Shown here: one piece after another, positions 1-11,200 of the stretch
Numbering within the stretch: position 1 is the stretch's first letter
How the letters are laid out: each line of letters begins with the position of its first letter
Source: Plasmodium coatneyi
Lineage: Eukaryota > Apicomplexa > Aconoidasida > Haemosporida > Plasmodiidae
Assembly (NCBI RefSeq): GCF_001680005.1
Contig: NC_033567.1
Coordinates: 3,348,001 to 3,412,000 of the forward strand
DNA: 64,000 nt
Direction of reading: 5' to 3'
Made by a program: the position numbers and the translations under genes
The notes under the pieces: generated by a model
What the model was told of the DNA's origin: nothing
Database searches by the model: none
Seen by the model: only the letters and a program-made list of their open reading frames with translations

Positions 1-3000
1 GGTGGTTCGAGTGGAGGGGGTGCTGTCAGTGCGAACCCACGCATGGCCGATCGGGTCAGTATGGACAGTGAGAAACTTTTAAGTAACGTTAAAACGCAGG
101 CGGATTTAAACAACCTGCTTAAGTATGCCAAGGGGGGTGACAAGTACGCCTTGTCCTGCAACAATTTGATTAGCATGGGTAAGAAGAAGGGTGGTGGTGG
201 TCACCCTGCCATGAGTAATATGTTAAATATGCGCTCAGATGGCGTTTTTAACAATGGTATGGCCACCGTTGCAGGGATGAGCCAGAAAGGGGGTGGACTC
301 ACTGCTCAGGATTATCTATGCATGTCTAGAAATTTGAACATGCAGTGTAACCCCCTGAACAACAGGGGAAGCGGTTCGGATGACGAGGAAGAACTCATGA
401 AGGTGATTAAGAAGAACATTGAAACGTACAAAATGAACAACATAAAAAATATGCTTATATCTTCCGTCTTCGGGAGAATCAAGTGGCTTAAAATAATGAA
501 CGAATCACCACACTCGTACCTCTACGGACATAGTATAGTAAAATTTGGGAATAAATTATACATGTTCGGGGGGACAAATAGCAAGCATAAGAAGGTGCCT
601 TTCAATCATACCCTCACCTTTAGTCTCATTTATTACAATTATAAGTTACTGCCACTTGGGGGAAATTATCCCGAAGAGAGAGATGGGCACACCACGCATT
701 TAATCTCCTTAAAGACCGGACTAGCTGTGTTCCTTTTCGGAGGTAGTAACGAGAATACCTACTTTAATGATATTTACACACTCGATATGGAAACGCGGAA
801 ATGGAGCCAGCGAATTACCAAGGGGAAGATTCCCCTACCTAGGGATCAACACTGTTCACTTGTATACCCAGCTAAGAGTGAACACGTCCGTGGGGAAAAG
901 ACCAACCTAACAGAAGGAGTAATAATTTTTGGAGGGAAATGCCTCTACAACAATAACATCGTAAACCTGAATGACATGTGGATGTTTTTATTCCAAATAA
1001 ACATGTGGGTTCGCATAAATTACTCCAGTCAAGAATCACCCATTGGAAGATATGGCATGAATTTCGTCTGGTCAGATACGAATACGTTATGCTTATTTGG
1101 TGGAGAGTACTTCGATTCGAATAAGAATTGTCGTGAGAGGAAGTTACTGGACGATATGTGGACCTTCCGTCTGAACTCTGCAACGGCGTCGAATGAAGTT
1201 AGCACGGGAGGGGGAGTTACAAGTACCACCCCTCCTACACATGTTGGTACAGGTGGGGTAGGTAGCCTTAGTTCATTAGGCAACGTGGGCAACATCGGTG
1301 GTGCGGGTGGCGTACCCACCAGCGGAGGTGCCTGCAGAAATTTTATTTATAATACCTCCAGTTCGATAGAAGGGGCGTTCTACAACAACGTCGATATAAT
1401 GCACGCCGATTCGTTCAACAATGGTGGTGGGAATAATGGCATCGGGGTTACTAACGACGGAAGCAACAAGCAGTTTTGTCAGAACAATTTGGCTACAAGC
1501 CAGTCAATAGATAAGAGCAGCACTTGTGAAAATTTAAACAACCTAACGAATAATGCATTGGCAGAGAATGCCGTCCCAAATGCATCCGTCAATTTAAGTG
1601 AAGAAAAAAATTCGTCAGATAACGAAAATGATCAGTTGAATAATCTCCTGAAGAGAATAAAAATAAGTGGAGAATGGAAGAGGGAGATATACGATGGGAA
1701 TATTGGTTGTAGGTCCAACTATAGTAGTATTTTCATAACACAGAGGCATCAAGACTTTAAAAGCGCAGAACCAAAGACGGTAGAAAAGTTGATGCTGCTG
1801 TGTAGCGGAATAACCTACATGGACAAGGATGATAAGTTGAAAATCGTTTCGAGTGACGAAATTTATGTCTACTTTTTTTCTCAAAAGAGATGGTATCTGC
1901 TAAAGGGGAAGTTGTACAATGAAGAATTCATATATAATGCGAGACAGAGACATGTAGGTTGCTTTTTCGAATCGAAGAACGTACTTGGGAGAGCCAATAA
2001 GAATCCCGTTCCTTGTATATTCATCCAAGGGGGGTTTAAAAAAAACTCCATTTTTGGAGACGCCTGGTTGTTATCCCTCACAGGGGATAACCCCCTTAGA
2101 ATCCATGAATATGACACATCGAGGGAGAAAATATCCACCACACAGATGCCACTATACTACTTTAGGGACACACATTCGATTAGCTTATTATACAGTTTTT
2201 GCACTCTCCAGAAATGGCTTTTCGGTGCATTTGCCAATTTGGTAGACAATTGTGTGCATGCTTTAAATCCAGCCGAAAATGTTTTTATAAAATATGAGTT
2301 GACACCAGAGCATGACGGGATGTTATCCATTCAGGATGATGGGGAGGGTCTCGACTTCAACGCCATGAATAGAATTCTTCGCCTGTATGGAAACTACCGT
2401 AACTATGATAGCAACAGCTTGTATAATGAAACCGACATGGGCGCAAGTGTGAAGAAGCACAACTTTCCCAATACGCATTTTGTAACCAACAGCCGAAATG
2501 ACAGCTCTGATGAGGATACCAGTCCAGATGTTACTACTCGGCATAATAACAACGGGGAGGCGACCTCCAAGGGGAACGGTCAAACGGATGATAAGTCAGC
2601 TACTCCTGATAATGCAACAGGGGAGGGCACCCAACAGGAAGGCACAGCAGCGGATAATAATAGTAGTAACCCCACTGTGGAAGGAGCACAGGCGGTGACG
2701 AAAAATACCAATGATGTATCCCCCGAGGGAGCCACCCAAAAGAGGAAGAAAAAATGCTCCTTCAATGACCAATATTATCATAAAAATTATGATCAGGAAT
2801 ATTTCTACAACGAAAATGCAAATAGCATTTTTGATATAAAATATGGGGTCGGGTTTAAAATGTCATTCGCTCGTATCTCCTCCAGTTGTGCAATCATGTC
2901 CAGGACGATAAATACCATCGGGATAGGATTACTTTCCCTTGAATTAATGAACCACTGTGATGCGAAGGAGCTAGCCACACCCCTGTGCATGTGGAAGTTA

Positions 3001-6000
3001 CCCAATAAAGAATTAATAAATAGGAATATTGCAAACAAATCGGAGCATAGACATCATCAGAAGCTACTCATGTCGTATACACCATTCAATAGTCCTAGCT
3101 TACTGGCTGAACAGATTAATATCCTTGGCACGTATAGTGGTACTAGGTTACTATACTGGGATTTTAGAGACGATATGGATTTTATTGTATTTTCCCCAGC
3201 GAATAATAACATCTACCTGAGCAGCTCCCCCCTCAGTATTGACGAAATTAAGTGCAGCAAAAAGAAAAGGGGTGCCACAAATGGGACGGCAAATGGGGGG
3301 GACAATTCCAGCAAACAACCCTGCATCGAGGACATTAAACTGACCAACAGGGAAGTTAAGCGAAAGGCGTATTCTGATCAGCAGGACGAAGAAATGGAAA
3401 AACATAAAAGGAGCAAGGTGGATCATGATGCGGATCGACTACATGCTTATAATAATGGGGCGACCACAGATGGGGAGAAGGACGAACAGGTTGACCAAGT
3501 TGGTGAGAAGAACAGCACACCGCTAGTTAAGGATGAACAGCCGGGTAGTGCAAACGATAACCTGAATGAAGACAACGATAGGAATAAGAGGCTGGACACA
3601 GAGAACAACGATGGTGCTGTTGCCCCGTGTGCTGACACTGGTGAGGGTACTCCTAAGGATGGCAGTGAGAACGACGAGGTGAGCGAAAAATGCCCCAATG
3701 TTGGTACGTCCAATGATGCAGATGCTAACGCAGCAGCGAACCAGAAGGAAGAACCGAAAGAAGGTGAGGAAAAAACATCAACCACCGCGAAGAGTAGCAA
3801 AAGTAGGTATTACGAAAGTGAGGAATTTCAACACAGCAATGACGTTTTAAAGAAGATGAATTTGTTCGAATACAACTCCCATTTGAACCCGTCCATATCG
3901 AAGGAAAAGTACAACGTTAGTCCCATCTTTCCCTTGTGGGATCATCCAAAGGATAGCATCGACTATTGCTTGTCTACTTATTTGTATTGGCTATACCTGA
4001 GGAGGAGTACTAATATTTTTCTCCAAAACACTTTGCTCATACCGACCTGTATGAGGAAGGACGAGCACAGTGTGAACGGAGGGGAAGCAGATGCCACAGG
4101 TACCCAAAAGGGGAAGAAGCCTAAGAAGGGAAAGAAACTCAAAAAGGGAGCCACAAAGAATGGAAAAAGTGGTGCAGAAGTGGAGAAGAAGGAAAAGGCA
4201 GAAAATGCGAATGAAGTAAATTCAGCTGTAGCAGTGAAGGAAGAAGGAGGTGATGACCTACCCGGTAACGACCTAACCACAGACAAAAACGGAGATGAGA
4301 ATACCAACCAGGGTAACAACAACGATATGAACGATGGAATGAGCAGTGAGAAGGTCCACGTGAAGAGCGAACTACAGGGAGAGGTGCCTGGTAGTAGTAA
4401 TAGTAGTATTAACAAAGTCAGCGTCGACAATTTAGAGGTCCCTGGAGCAACTGAAGCGAGTAGTAACGGTGACATAAACGGATGTAAGGGTAATACTGGA
4501 AAGGGTTCAAATGAGGGAGATGGGTCTGGAGGAGTGGAGGGCAACGTCGAGGTTAGTGCCAAGGGGGATCACAACGAAGAGGAGGATGACAGCGAAGTGG
4601 ATGAAAACGGGTTCACAAAGCTGCAGAAGAAAAAATTAGAGGAAGCGTTAGAGTATGGAATATCCCAGGAAGTGAAAAAGCGCAAATACGTGCATAGGAA
4701 CGAAACGGATGATAGCGCACAGGAGGACGACAACGATGAGGAGGAGGAGGAAGACGATGAGGATGACGAAGAAGAAGAAGAGGAAGGCGAAGCAGATAAT
4801 GCTGAAGGCAAAAAAGACGCCAACGGCACGGAGAATCCGAACCCTGTGGAGAATGCAAAACAGGGAGAAGAAACGAACATTGCCAATGGGGAAAACAACG
4901 CAGAAGCAAATGTCGGCGAGGCGACTCCAAATGGGGAACACGCCGGTGACGCGGAAAATCCAAACAAGCAGCCAGAAACGAATGACGCACAAGTAAATGA
5001 CGCAACCCACGGGGAAAAAGCAGACGGAGCGGAAAATCAAGAACAACAACAACCCTCCCCAAAACCGACATTCCCAAAAGAAGGAGGAAAAAGAATGAAG
5101 AAGACAAAAAATAAAAGAGAAAAAAACGAAAACGTAGTCGGCAGAAGAAGAGGAAATATTCACTTCATGAGTAATAATAATGATTCGAAAAATGAAGAAA
5201 GTGAAAAAGCAAAAAAAGAAAATTACGTCAACGTATATATGGAGACGCTAAAAATAAAAGATGAGTACTATATAAGTAATACGCATAAGTATACCCTTTA
5301 CAATTTCTTGAGGAGGAAACTTTACAGAATGGTGGAGTTCCATTATCTGTTCACTCCTTCTGATTATGAATACGGGTCGTTCATTATGATGGGGTTCCTA
5401 AACGATAACACCAGTAGCAGTATAGAGGTTAATAGAATTTGTGAAGCGGGAATTTTACTCTACTATAAAAATAGACTGATTAAACGGTTGGATGCGCCGT
5501 TTATAGACACTGCCTACAATTTGTCCCTTTCGAAATACCCCCCAAACCCATCCTTGTATGAAGGGAATCTATACAAGTATGCCCTGACCGTCATTGTCAA
5601 TGTCCCCAATTGGCTTAAACCTTCCATTAGCAAACAAGAATTTGTTCACGAAAATAATTATGCCTTCCTCCTTTTTAAGAAGAAACTGGTGAGTCTAATT
5701 AAGTACTACCTCTGCATCTGTGAGGACACGGCTAAACTAACCAAATGGAGAGAATCCCGTGACCTTAAGTTGAAAAGGTACCTTGAAAATATGCAGTATA
5801 GTAATAGACCCGCCAAAAATGATTCCGACAATGAGTATGAGAAGGCCTACAAAATTGTGTATACCGATAAGGGAAAAAACAGAAATGACCAGGAGGAGGA
5901 GGGCGTACCTCATAAAGAAGAGGAACCGCAAAGGAGGGAACGAGCAACCGCACACTTAGCCAAATGTGGTGAAGGTAGAACCCACGAGGGAAAGAGAAGG

Positions 6001-6792
6001 AGGGAATTGGCCAATGCGATGGAAGTGGTAGACGCTGCAAGTGCGGGAAATGCGGCAGATGCATCTACTGGGGATAAACTCCACGACGGCTGTGACAACT
6101 TGAAGGAGGAAGAAGAAGAAGAAGAAGAGGAAGAACCCGCAGAGAATGACAACCCCGCCGAGGAGGACGAAGAAGCGGCAGAAAATGATATGCCAGCTGA
6201 AGAGGAGGAAGGAAGCGATGGGCACTACGCGCATAAACATAAAAAGCAAAATGAAGAGGAGGAGGTAGAAGAGGGAGATGATGATGAAGAATATGTGCCC
6301 GAGGAAGAGGAAGAAGAGCAGAGAGACGCCGATGCAGAGGAGGAGGAAGAACAAAATGATGAGGAAGACCAAATGGATAACGAAGCGGAGGATGATGCAG
6401 ACGATGCGGATGACGCCGAGTACGATGAAGAGGACGAAATGAAGGCGAGAAAAAAACAAAAAGTTAGCCACGCAGAAATGGATGATGAGGAGGAAGAAGA
6501 CGACAATGGCGAGGAGGACGATGAGGGGGATGATGAAGCAGACGAGGAAGTAGATGAAGAGGAGGAGGGTGATAAAGATGGTGAAGTTGACGAAGAGGAA
6601 GAAGAGCAGGAGGAGGAAGAGGAAAAGGAAGAAGATGAGGAAGAATACGATCCAGAGGAGGACGATGAAGAACACAACGAAATGGTTAAGGTTGTAGAGG
6701 ACGAGGATGAGGAAAAGGAAAACCTCATCAACTGCCACGAGGACGGAAACGAAATGGAGGAGGAAAATTACGAGGACGAGTGGAGCAGCTAA
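1..6792 (+). CDS. MORC: MORC-family GHKL ATPase with N-terminal kelch repeats (5' partial)
   Basis: Nuclear chromatin factor of the MORC family; apicomplexan MORC represses variant and sexual-stage genes with ApiAP2 partners (family knowledge). Numbering from the ATG at 43: kelch repeats at about residues 155-375 (repeated FGG turns such as YMFGGT, VFLFGGS, CLFGGE). The GHKL ATPase follows: N-box ANLVDN at 731-736, DDGEGLD at 765-771 and YGVGFKMS from 934. An S5-like part (FNSPSLLAEQINILGTYSGT) is split by several hundred low-complexity residues from its second half (GILLYYKNRLIKRLD, VPNWLKPSISKQEF). The last 250 or so residues are almost continuous Glu/Asp. The 14 codons before the ATG are open and Gly/Ser-rich, so the CDS probably starts outside the window. 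Odd: Asn replaces the catalytic Glu in the N-box. No CW finger seen. Convergent with the next gene. Confidence 0.93.
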   Translation, partial: GGSSGGGAVSANPRMADRVSMDSEKLLSNVKTQADLNNLLKYAKGGDKYALSCNNLISMGKKKGGGGHPAMSNMLNMRSDGVFNNGMATVAGMSQKGGGLTAQDYLCMSRNLNMQCNPLNNRGSGSDDEEELMKVIKKNIETYKMNNIKNMLISSVFGRIKWLKIMNESPHSYLYGHSIVKFGNKLYMFGGTNSKHKKVPFNHTLTFSLIYYNYKLLPLGGNYPEERDGHTTHLISLKTGLAVFLFGGSNENTYFNDIYTLDMETRKWSQRITKGKIPLPRDQHCSLVYPAKSEHVRGEKTNLTEGVIIFGGKCLYNNNIVNLNDMWMFLFQINMWVRINYSSQESPIGRYGMNFVWSDTNTLCLFGGEYFDSNKNCRERKLLDDMWTFRLNSATASNEVSTGGGVTSTTPPTHVGTGGVGSLSSLGNVGNIGGAGGVPTSGGACRNFIYNTSSSIEGAFYNNVDIMHADSFNNGGGNNGIGVTNDGSNKQFCQNNLATSQSIDKSSTCENLNNLTNNALAENAVPNASVNLSEEKNSSDNENDQLNNLLKRIKISGEWKREIYDGNIGCRSNYSSIFITQRHQDFKSAEPKTVEKLMLLCSGITYMDKDDKLKIVSSDEIYVYFFSQKRWYLLKGKLYNEEFIYNARQRHVGCFFESKNVLGRANKNPVPCIFIQGGFKKNSIFGDAWLLSLTGDNPLRIHEYDTSREKISTTQMPLYYFRDTHSISLLYSFCTLQKWLFGAFANLVDNCVHALNPAENVFIKYELTPEHDGMLSIQDDGEGLDFNAMNRILRLYGNYRNYDSNSLYNETDMGASVKKHNFPNTHFVTNSRNDSSDEDTSPDVTTRHNNNGEATSKGNGQTDDKSATPDNATGEGTQQEGTAADNNSSNPTVEGAQAVTKNTNDVSPEGATQKRKKKCSFNDQYYHKNYDQEYFYNENANSIFDIKYGVGFKMSFARISSSCAIMSRTINTIGIGLLSLELMNHCDAKELATPLCMWKLPNKELINRNIANKSEHRHHQKLLMSYTPFNSPSLLAEQINILGTYSGTRLLYWDFRDDMDFIVFSPANNNIYLSSSPLSIDEIKCSKKKRGATNGTANGGDNSSKQPCIEDIKLTNREVKRKAYSDQQDEEMEKHKRSKVDHDADRLHAYNNGATTDGEKDEQVDQVGEKNSTPLVKDEQPGSANDNLNEDNDRNKRLDTENNDGAVAPCADTGEGTPKDGSENDEVSEKCPNVGTSNDADANAAANQKEEPKEGEEKTSTTAKSSKSRYYESEEFQHSNDVLKKMNLFEYNSHLNPSISKEKYNVSPIFPLWDHPKDSIDYCLSTYLYWLYLRRSTNIFLQNTLLIPTCMRKDEHSVNGGEADATGTQKGKKPKKGKKLKKGATKNGKSGAEVEKKEKAENANEVNSAVAVKEEGGDDLPGNDLTTDKNGDENTNQGNNNDMNDGMSSEKVHVKSELQGEVPGSSNSSINKVSVDNLEVPGATEASSNGDINGCKGNTGKGSNEGDGSGGVEGNVEVSAKGDHNEEEDDSEVDENGFTKLQKKKLEEALEYGISQEVKKRKYVHRNETDDSAQEDDNDEEEEEDDEDDEEEEEEGEADNAEGKKDANGTENPNPVENAKQGEETNIANGENNAEANVGEATPNGEHAGDAENPNKQPETNDAQVNDATHGEKADGAENQEQQQPSPKPTFPKEGGKRMKKTKNKREKNENVVGRRRGNIHFMSNNNDSKNEESEKAKKENYVNVYMETLKIKDEYYISNTHKYTLYNFLRRKLYRMVEFHYLFTPSDYEYGSFIMMGFLNDNTSSSIEVNRICEAGILLYYKNRLIKRLDAPFIDTAYNLSLSKYPPNPSLYEGNLYKYALTVIVNVPNWLKPSISKQEFVHENNYAFLLFKKKLVSLIKYYLCICEDTAKLTKWRESRDLKLKRYLENMQYSNRPAKNDSDNEYEKAYKIVYTDKGKNRNDQEEEGVPHKEEEPQRRERATAHLAKCGEGRTHEGKRRRELANAMEVVDAASAGNAADASTGDKLHDGCDNLKEEEEEEEEEEPAENDNPAEEDEEAAENDMPAEEEEGSDGHYAHKHKKQNEEEEVEEGDDDEEYVPEEEEEEQRDADAEEEEEQNDEEDQMDNEAEDDADDADDAEYDEEDEMKARKKQKVSHAEMDDEEEEDDNGEEDDEGDDEADEEVDEEEEGDKDGEVDEEEEEQEEEEEKEEDEEEYDPEEDDEEHNEMVKVVEDEDEEKENLINCHEDGNEMEEENYEDEWSS

Positions 6793-8290
6793 GAGGGACC
6801 GAAAAATTGAATCCTCCTTACCCCACGTTCAGAATAAGAAATACACATAAAAAGAAGTATCCCGCAAATTGTGCAGCTTAACCTGTAATTACTGTTAATA
6901 ATAAGCGTTGCTTTGTTGTGCCCACGGATAAAGGAACCCAAGCGAGAAACACGTTCATGTGAACGAAACAGCTCTGTGAAATGTGTAACTTAGCGACGCT
7001 GCTTCGTTTCCCGCTAACCACACCCGTGTGATAAGGAAAGGAAAAAATTCTCCAGCCAGTAGTTTCCCCCATAATAGCATTTAGGCACATCAAATGAAGA
7101 AAAGGATCCTCCTGAAATGTGTGAAAGGGTATTTAACTAGCATGCCAGGTGAAGACCATAGGGACGGGAAACACTTCCTCCCACAAAAACACACACGGCC
7201 GCAGCAAAAGATAGATATTTATTTACAAAGCGCAAAAATTATGGGACACTTTTTTTTGTTCCCCCATTTCGCACGTCATCCCAAGTTACCGTCCTGATGA
7301 TGTTGAATTTGTGCATATGTAACAGTTGCGAAGAAGCTCTTCCTGTTAGGATCTAATTTACTCTTTACCGTTGATACATCGGCAATATTCTCACTTGAAT
7401 TGGGTTCCCCGCGGAGTTCTTCCCTCCCGGAGGAGGAAGACATAAATGGCGCACAGGGGGGAACTCCCACCAAGAATGTATAAACGTCCAAACCTCCTGC
7501 ACGTTATAACCACACGATGCGTCCCCTTGTTGGCAACCTTTTGAGCGCTCTCATTTTTTTTTTTTCCTCTTAGAAGAGAATCCAAGCAGCACCGTTTGCA
7601 CGGCACGTGTGCTGCTTATAATTACACATTTATTTTTCCTCCCTATATTATTGCTGTGGGGCAGTCGAATTGCCCCTGCCAGCGTAAACCTTCGCAGGAA
7701 CAAAATACACGTATATGGGGGCTTGTATATAATGCAAGGGGAGGCGAGAACGCTACATCCCCACCCGATCCATATGCGAAAAAAAAAAAAAAAAAAAAAA
7801 AAAAATGTGCCCACGTAGCGGCGCAGCTTAATTTGTTAATTCATTTAATTAGCCTTTTCTCCCTGTCGCACCAAAGTAACATATCACCTTGTCATTTTTA
7901 TGTTATGTTTTAAAAAGCCACTGTTTTGTATTTTTGAAAAAGTCACAGTTGCGAGAACAGCGATTGTACTGTGTGTGTGTTGTGTATCTGTATGCACCAC
8001 ACGATTATGGTGAACTAGCCATTTTTACCTTCTTTAGCTTTTTTACCTTTTTATCTTTTTTTTTATTTATTTTTTTTCCTTATTAATCGAATGAACTTTC
8101 CTTTCTTTAATGTTTTTACAAAAGTATAATTAAAAAAAAAAATGGATGAAAAATGGACAACTTGAAGGGGTTATGCAGTGGTGTGATGTGCTCCCCAAGG
8201 AGGGAAACTTCCCTCCAGGAAAGAAACCCCACGGTGTGGAGAGGAAATTGCCTATATTTTTTGCACTGAATTTCAGTCCCATCTTTTTTC
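6793..8290. other. Convergent intergenic region, no supported gene
   Basis: This holds the 3' flanks of the MORC gene and the minus-strand WD/coiled-coil gene. It has long homopolymers (poly-A at about 7780-7805, poly-T near 7554-7565 and 8057-8075). A 71-codon minus ORF at 7276-7491 looks mildly protein-like, but I found no phase-consistent upstream exon, so it is not called. Confidence 0.6.
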
Positions 8291-11200
8291 CTAGCCAATG
8301 GTTTTGTTATTATCTGTCCTTCCCTTAAGCAATTCAATATACTGGTTGATTTTTTCCAGGAGGAGTGTATTCTCCCTACGCACGTCATTCAGTTGAGCAT
8401 TCTTCTGGCTGAGTTCCCTATGAAGGATGTTCAAATGTCTGTTATTTTCAATTTCCGTGTTTTTAATTTCTTGTATAATTCCCTTTTTTTTTTTCTCCTG
8501 ATATTTTTTTTCCAAATCGTTAAAGTCAAAAATTAAATCATGTTTTTTCAATTTATTTTTTAGTGCATTTTTTTTATCGTTCATATTTTTAGACAACTTA
8601 TTATTTACATGTTCCAATTCTGCATTTTCCCTTTTTAGAGTTGTGTAAATTTTAGTTAATTCTTCCTTCCTGTGTATGAGTTTTTCCATTTTTTGCATAA
8701 TGTCTCTGTACTGTTCTCTGCTGATGATGGTACAATTGCTGCTCAAATTTAAACGGTACTTTTTCTTATCATACAGATAGTCTATATTTCTTAACTTTGA
8801 AATTTTTACAAGGATGTAAAATTTAACTTGGGAAATATTTTTTTTTTTGTCTTCCTCAATAACTTTCATTTCTTCGTTTAACATGTGGACTTCTTTTTCG
8901 ATGTTTTTTTTTTTTGTCAGTAATTTTCTCTGCTCGTTTTTTTTATATTCTATATTTTTCTTTATGTTGTTTATTCCGTTCAAAATGGACATGTTTTCTT
9001 TTTTTATTTTCTCGATTTGGTCCGTTTTGTTTAATCCGTTTTTCTTCAGCGGAGGCACGTTATCCACGTGATCAGCTTGATCGACCTGATCATTCTCCTG
9101 TGTCTGTGTTTGGCCCAGTTCGGCACATTCGCTCGCGGGAATTTCACTACCGTCTTCTTCCTCACCTGGCGCACCCCCCTTGGAGTACCCTCCGTCACTC
9201 TCATCAGATGCCTCATCCTGATTTTTCCGAAGCCCCTTGATAAGCGTCCTGTAGCAGAGACTGTCTTCGCCCATCATTTCCTTAACCCTTTGGAGGTTCT
9301 TATCCTTTTGTTCCTGCGCAAGATGGTGCAAAAAGAGGGTGTAGTGATGGAGACACGCACATACAAAAACTGTGGCATGTTTTACCACTCCACTCGGGGG
9401 AAAAACTTTTGTGGAAAATCACATAGGGATGAATGGTGGCACTTACATTGTGACAGTCCAAGTCGTAGACCAACATTTGCATTTCCTGAATATATGTGTT
9501 CATCTGATTATCCAGAATGCTCAACTCCTTTGTAAACATCTTCCTCTGCTTCCTTAACTTGACTTCCCTCTTTCGCAGTTGCATTAATATGCTGTTTTTT
9601 TCATCGATGGCCACAATTTTGAGGGAAATAAATTTTATTATCCGAATGGCTTCTATCTTTTTCATGTGTAGCAACCTTACCTCTTGAGCAAATTTTTTTC
9701 TGATTTTTTCCAACTGTCTTTCGATCTGCTCTTTGTTGTAAAGCTTGTTTTTCTTTTCAAAGTAGGTCCGGTCAAAATTTATACTTTTTATTTTTGGAAC
9801 GGTTGTTCCTTTCTTCTTCAGGATAAATTGCTCAAGGTGGTCCAGCACGGAAGATGGCGCCTTCTCCGGCAGGGGCAGGGTATCCACATGCTCGGAATGG
9901 GAAGAGATAACCTCGGGGGAGGTAGCCATCTCGGGCAGGGGGGCTTCCATCTGAGCAGAAGAGTGGCAAACATCCCCTTCCTGGGGTTCTACTCCTTCCC
10001 CTTGGGACACTTTACCTTGTGGCGGCTTCTCCTTCTGTAGGGCCTCCCTCAAAAAAAGTACTTCATCGTGCATCTGCGCCATTCGCTGGGGGGGCAGTGT
10101 AATGGGTGGTCAAATGTGATAATGCAAAAATGGAAGCTACGCAAAGAAGACACAACAATGGAAACACTCATCACACTTCGCTCCCACTGTACCTCCTCCA
10201 TCTGTGACATGACCAAACGGAAGTCCTCGTTGAACATCTCCTTGATGAAGTTAATCTGGTGCAGGAGCTTCCTCTTGTCGTCTTCGTATTCCCGAATTAT
10301 CTCGCTGAGCGGTGAAAAAGAAAAAAAGGTAAAGTATCTATCTGGAGGGAGGATTACCATTAGAGGAAGAAAAGTGCTGCACACATGTGCGGTGGGGAAA
10401 ATGTCTTCTCCTTTCTTTGTAACGCAGAACGGGATAGGAGTAAGGGGGGGATGTTCCTCTTCTATTTGCCATCCCGCACAGGTGATTGTAACCACCCTAC
10501 GTTATGCTCGATATCCTCCGGGGGGGCCTCGGGGGCGCTGCAGAATTCTCCATCTGGTCAAGCTGAGCAAGAACTTGTTCATACATTTTAATGATTTTCT
10601 TCTTGTGACAAATTTCTTCAATTTTGTCTTCATTGTTTACAACTTTTTGCTTTTGATTTTTCTGTCTGTTGTCGTTAAATTGATGGAGGGACTGATTCAC
10701 CTGGTCCATAAGTTGTACTTCCTTTTTAATTTTCCTCTTCTTATATTTTTTTTTTTTTTTTTTCACAAATTCGTTCAAACGCCCATTTTTCAAGTACATT
10801 TTTATGGATGTCATGGTTAGTGGCGCTTTTCCATCCATTGTGTGGGAAGTTAGATGATGTGTTGAAAATTTCAATCGTTGATACGTCCGGATAAGATAGC
10901 GAATTCTTTCATCATACTCCCGTTGGTTGTACGAAAACACTTGTTCGTATTCTTTTATTTTGTTTTTGAGATTTTTGTAGATCCTTTTGGACATGTCTAC
11001 ATCGATGAGAAATTTTTTTTTTTTTAAAAATTTGAGATATTTTTTTTTTAGTTTGTTAATTTTCATGTTCATATTTTTTTTATGTAAAAGTGCCCTCCTC
11101 ACATTTTCTTCATTCTCCTTTGCTTCTTTCGTTTCGCGTAAACTATACAGGATGTCTTCATCCTGGACCACCTCATTGGTGTTAAAAATGGTGATCATGT

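Noticed and set aside
4613..5163. Overlapping minus-strand ORFs inside MORC
   Set aside because: Shadows of a low-complexity coding region; no independent start or composition signal.
6225..6731. Long minus-strand Ser-rich ORF inside the MORC gene
   Set aside because: Antisense shadow of the Glu-rich coding repeat (GAG/GAA read backwards as CTC/TTC and TCC/TCT).
7276..7491. 71-codon minus ORF with protein-like sequence
   Set aside because: A possible short upstream exon (ATG at about 7554) does not match in phase with any nearby acceptor, and no family is recognisable.
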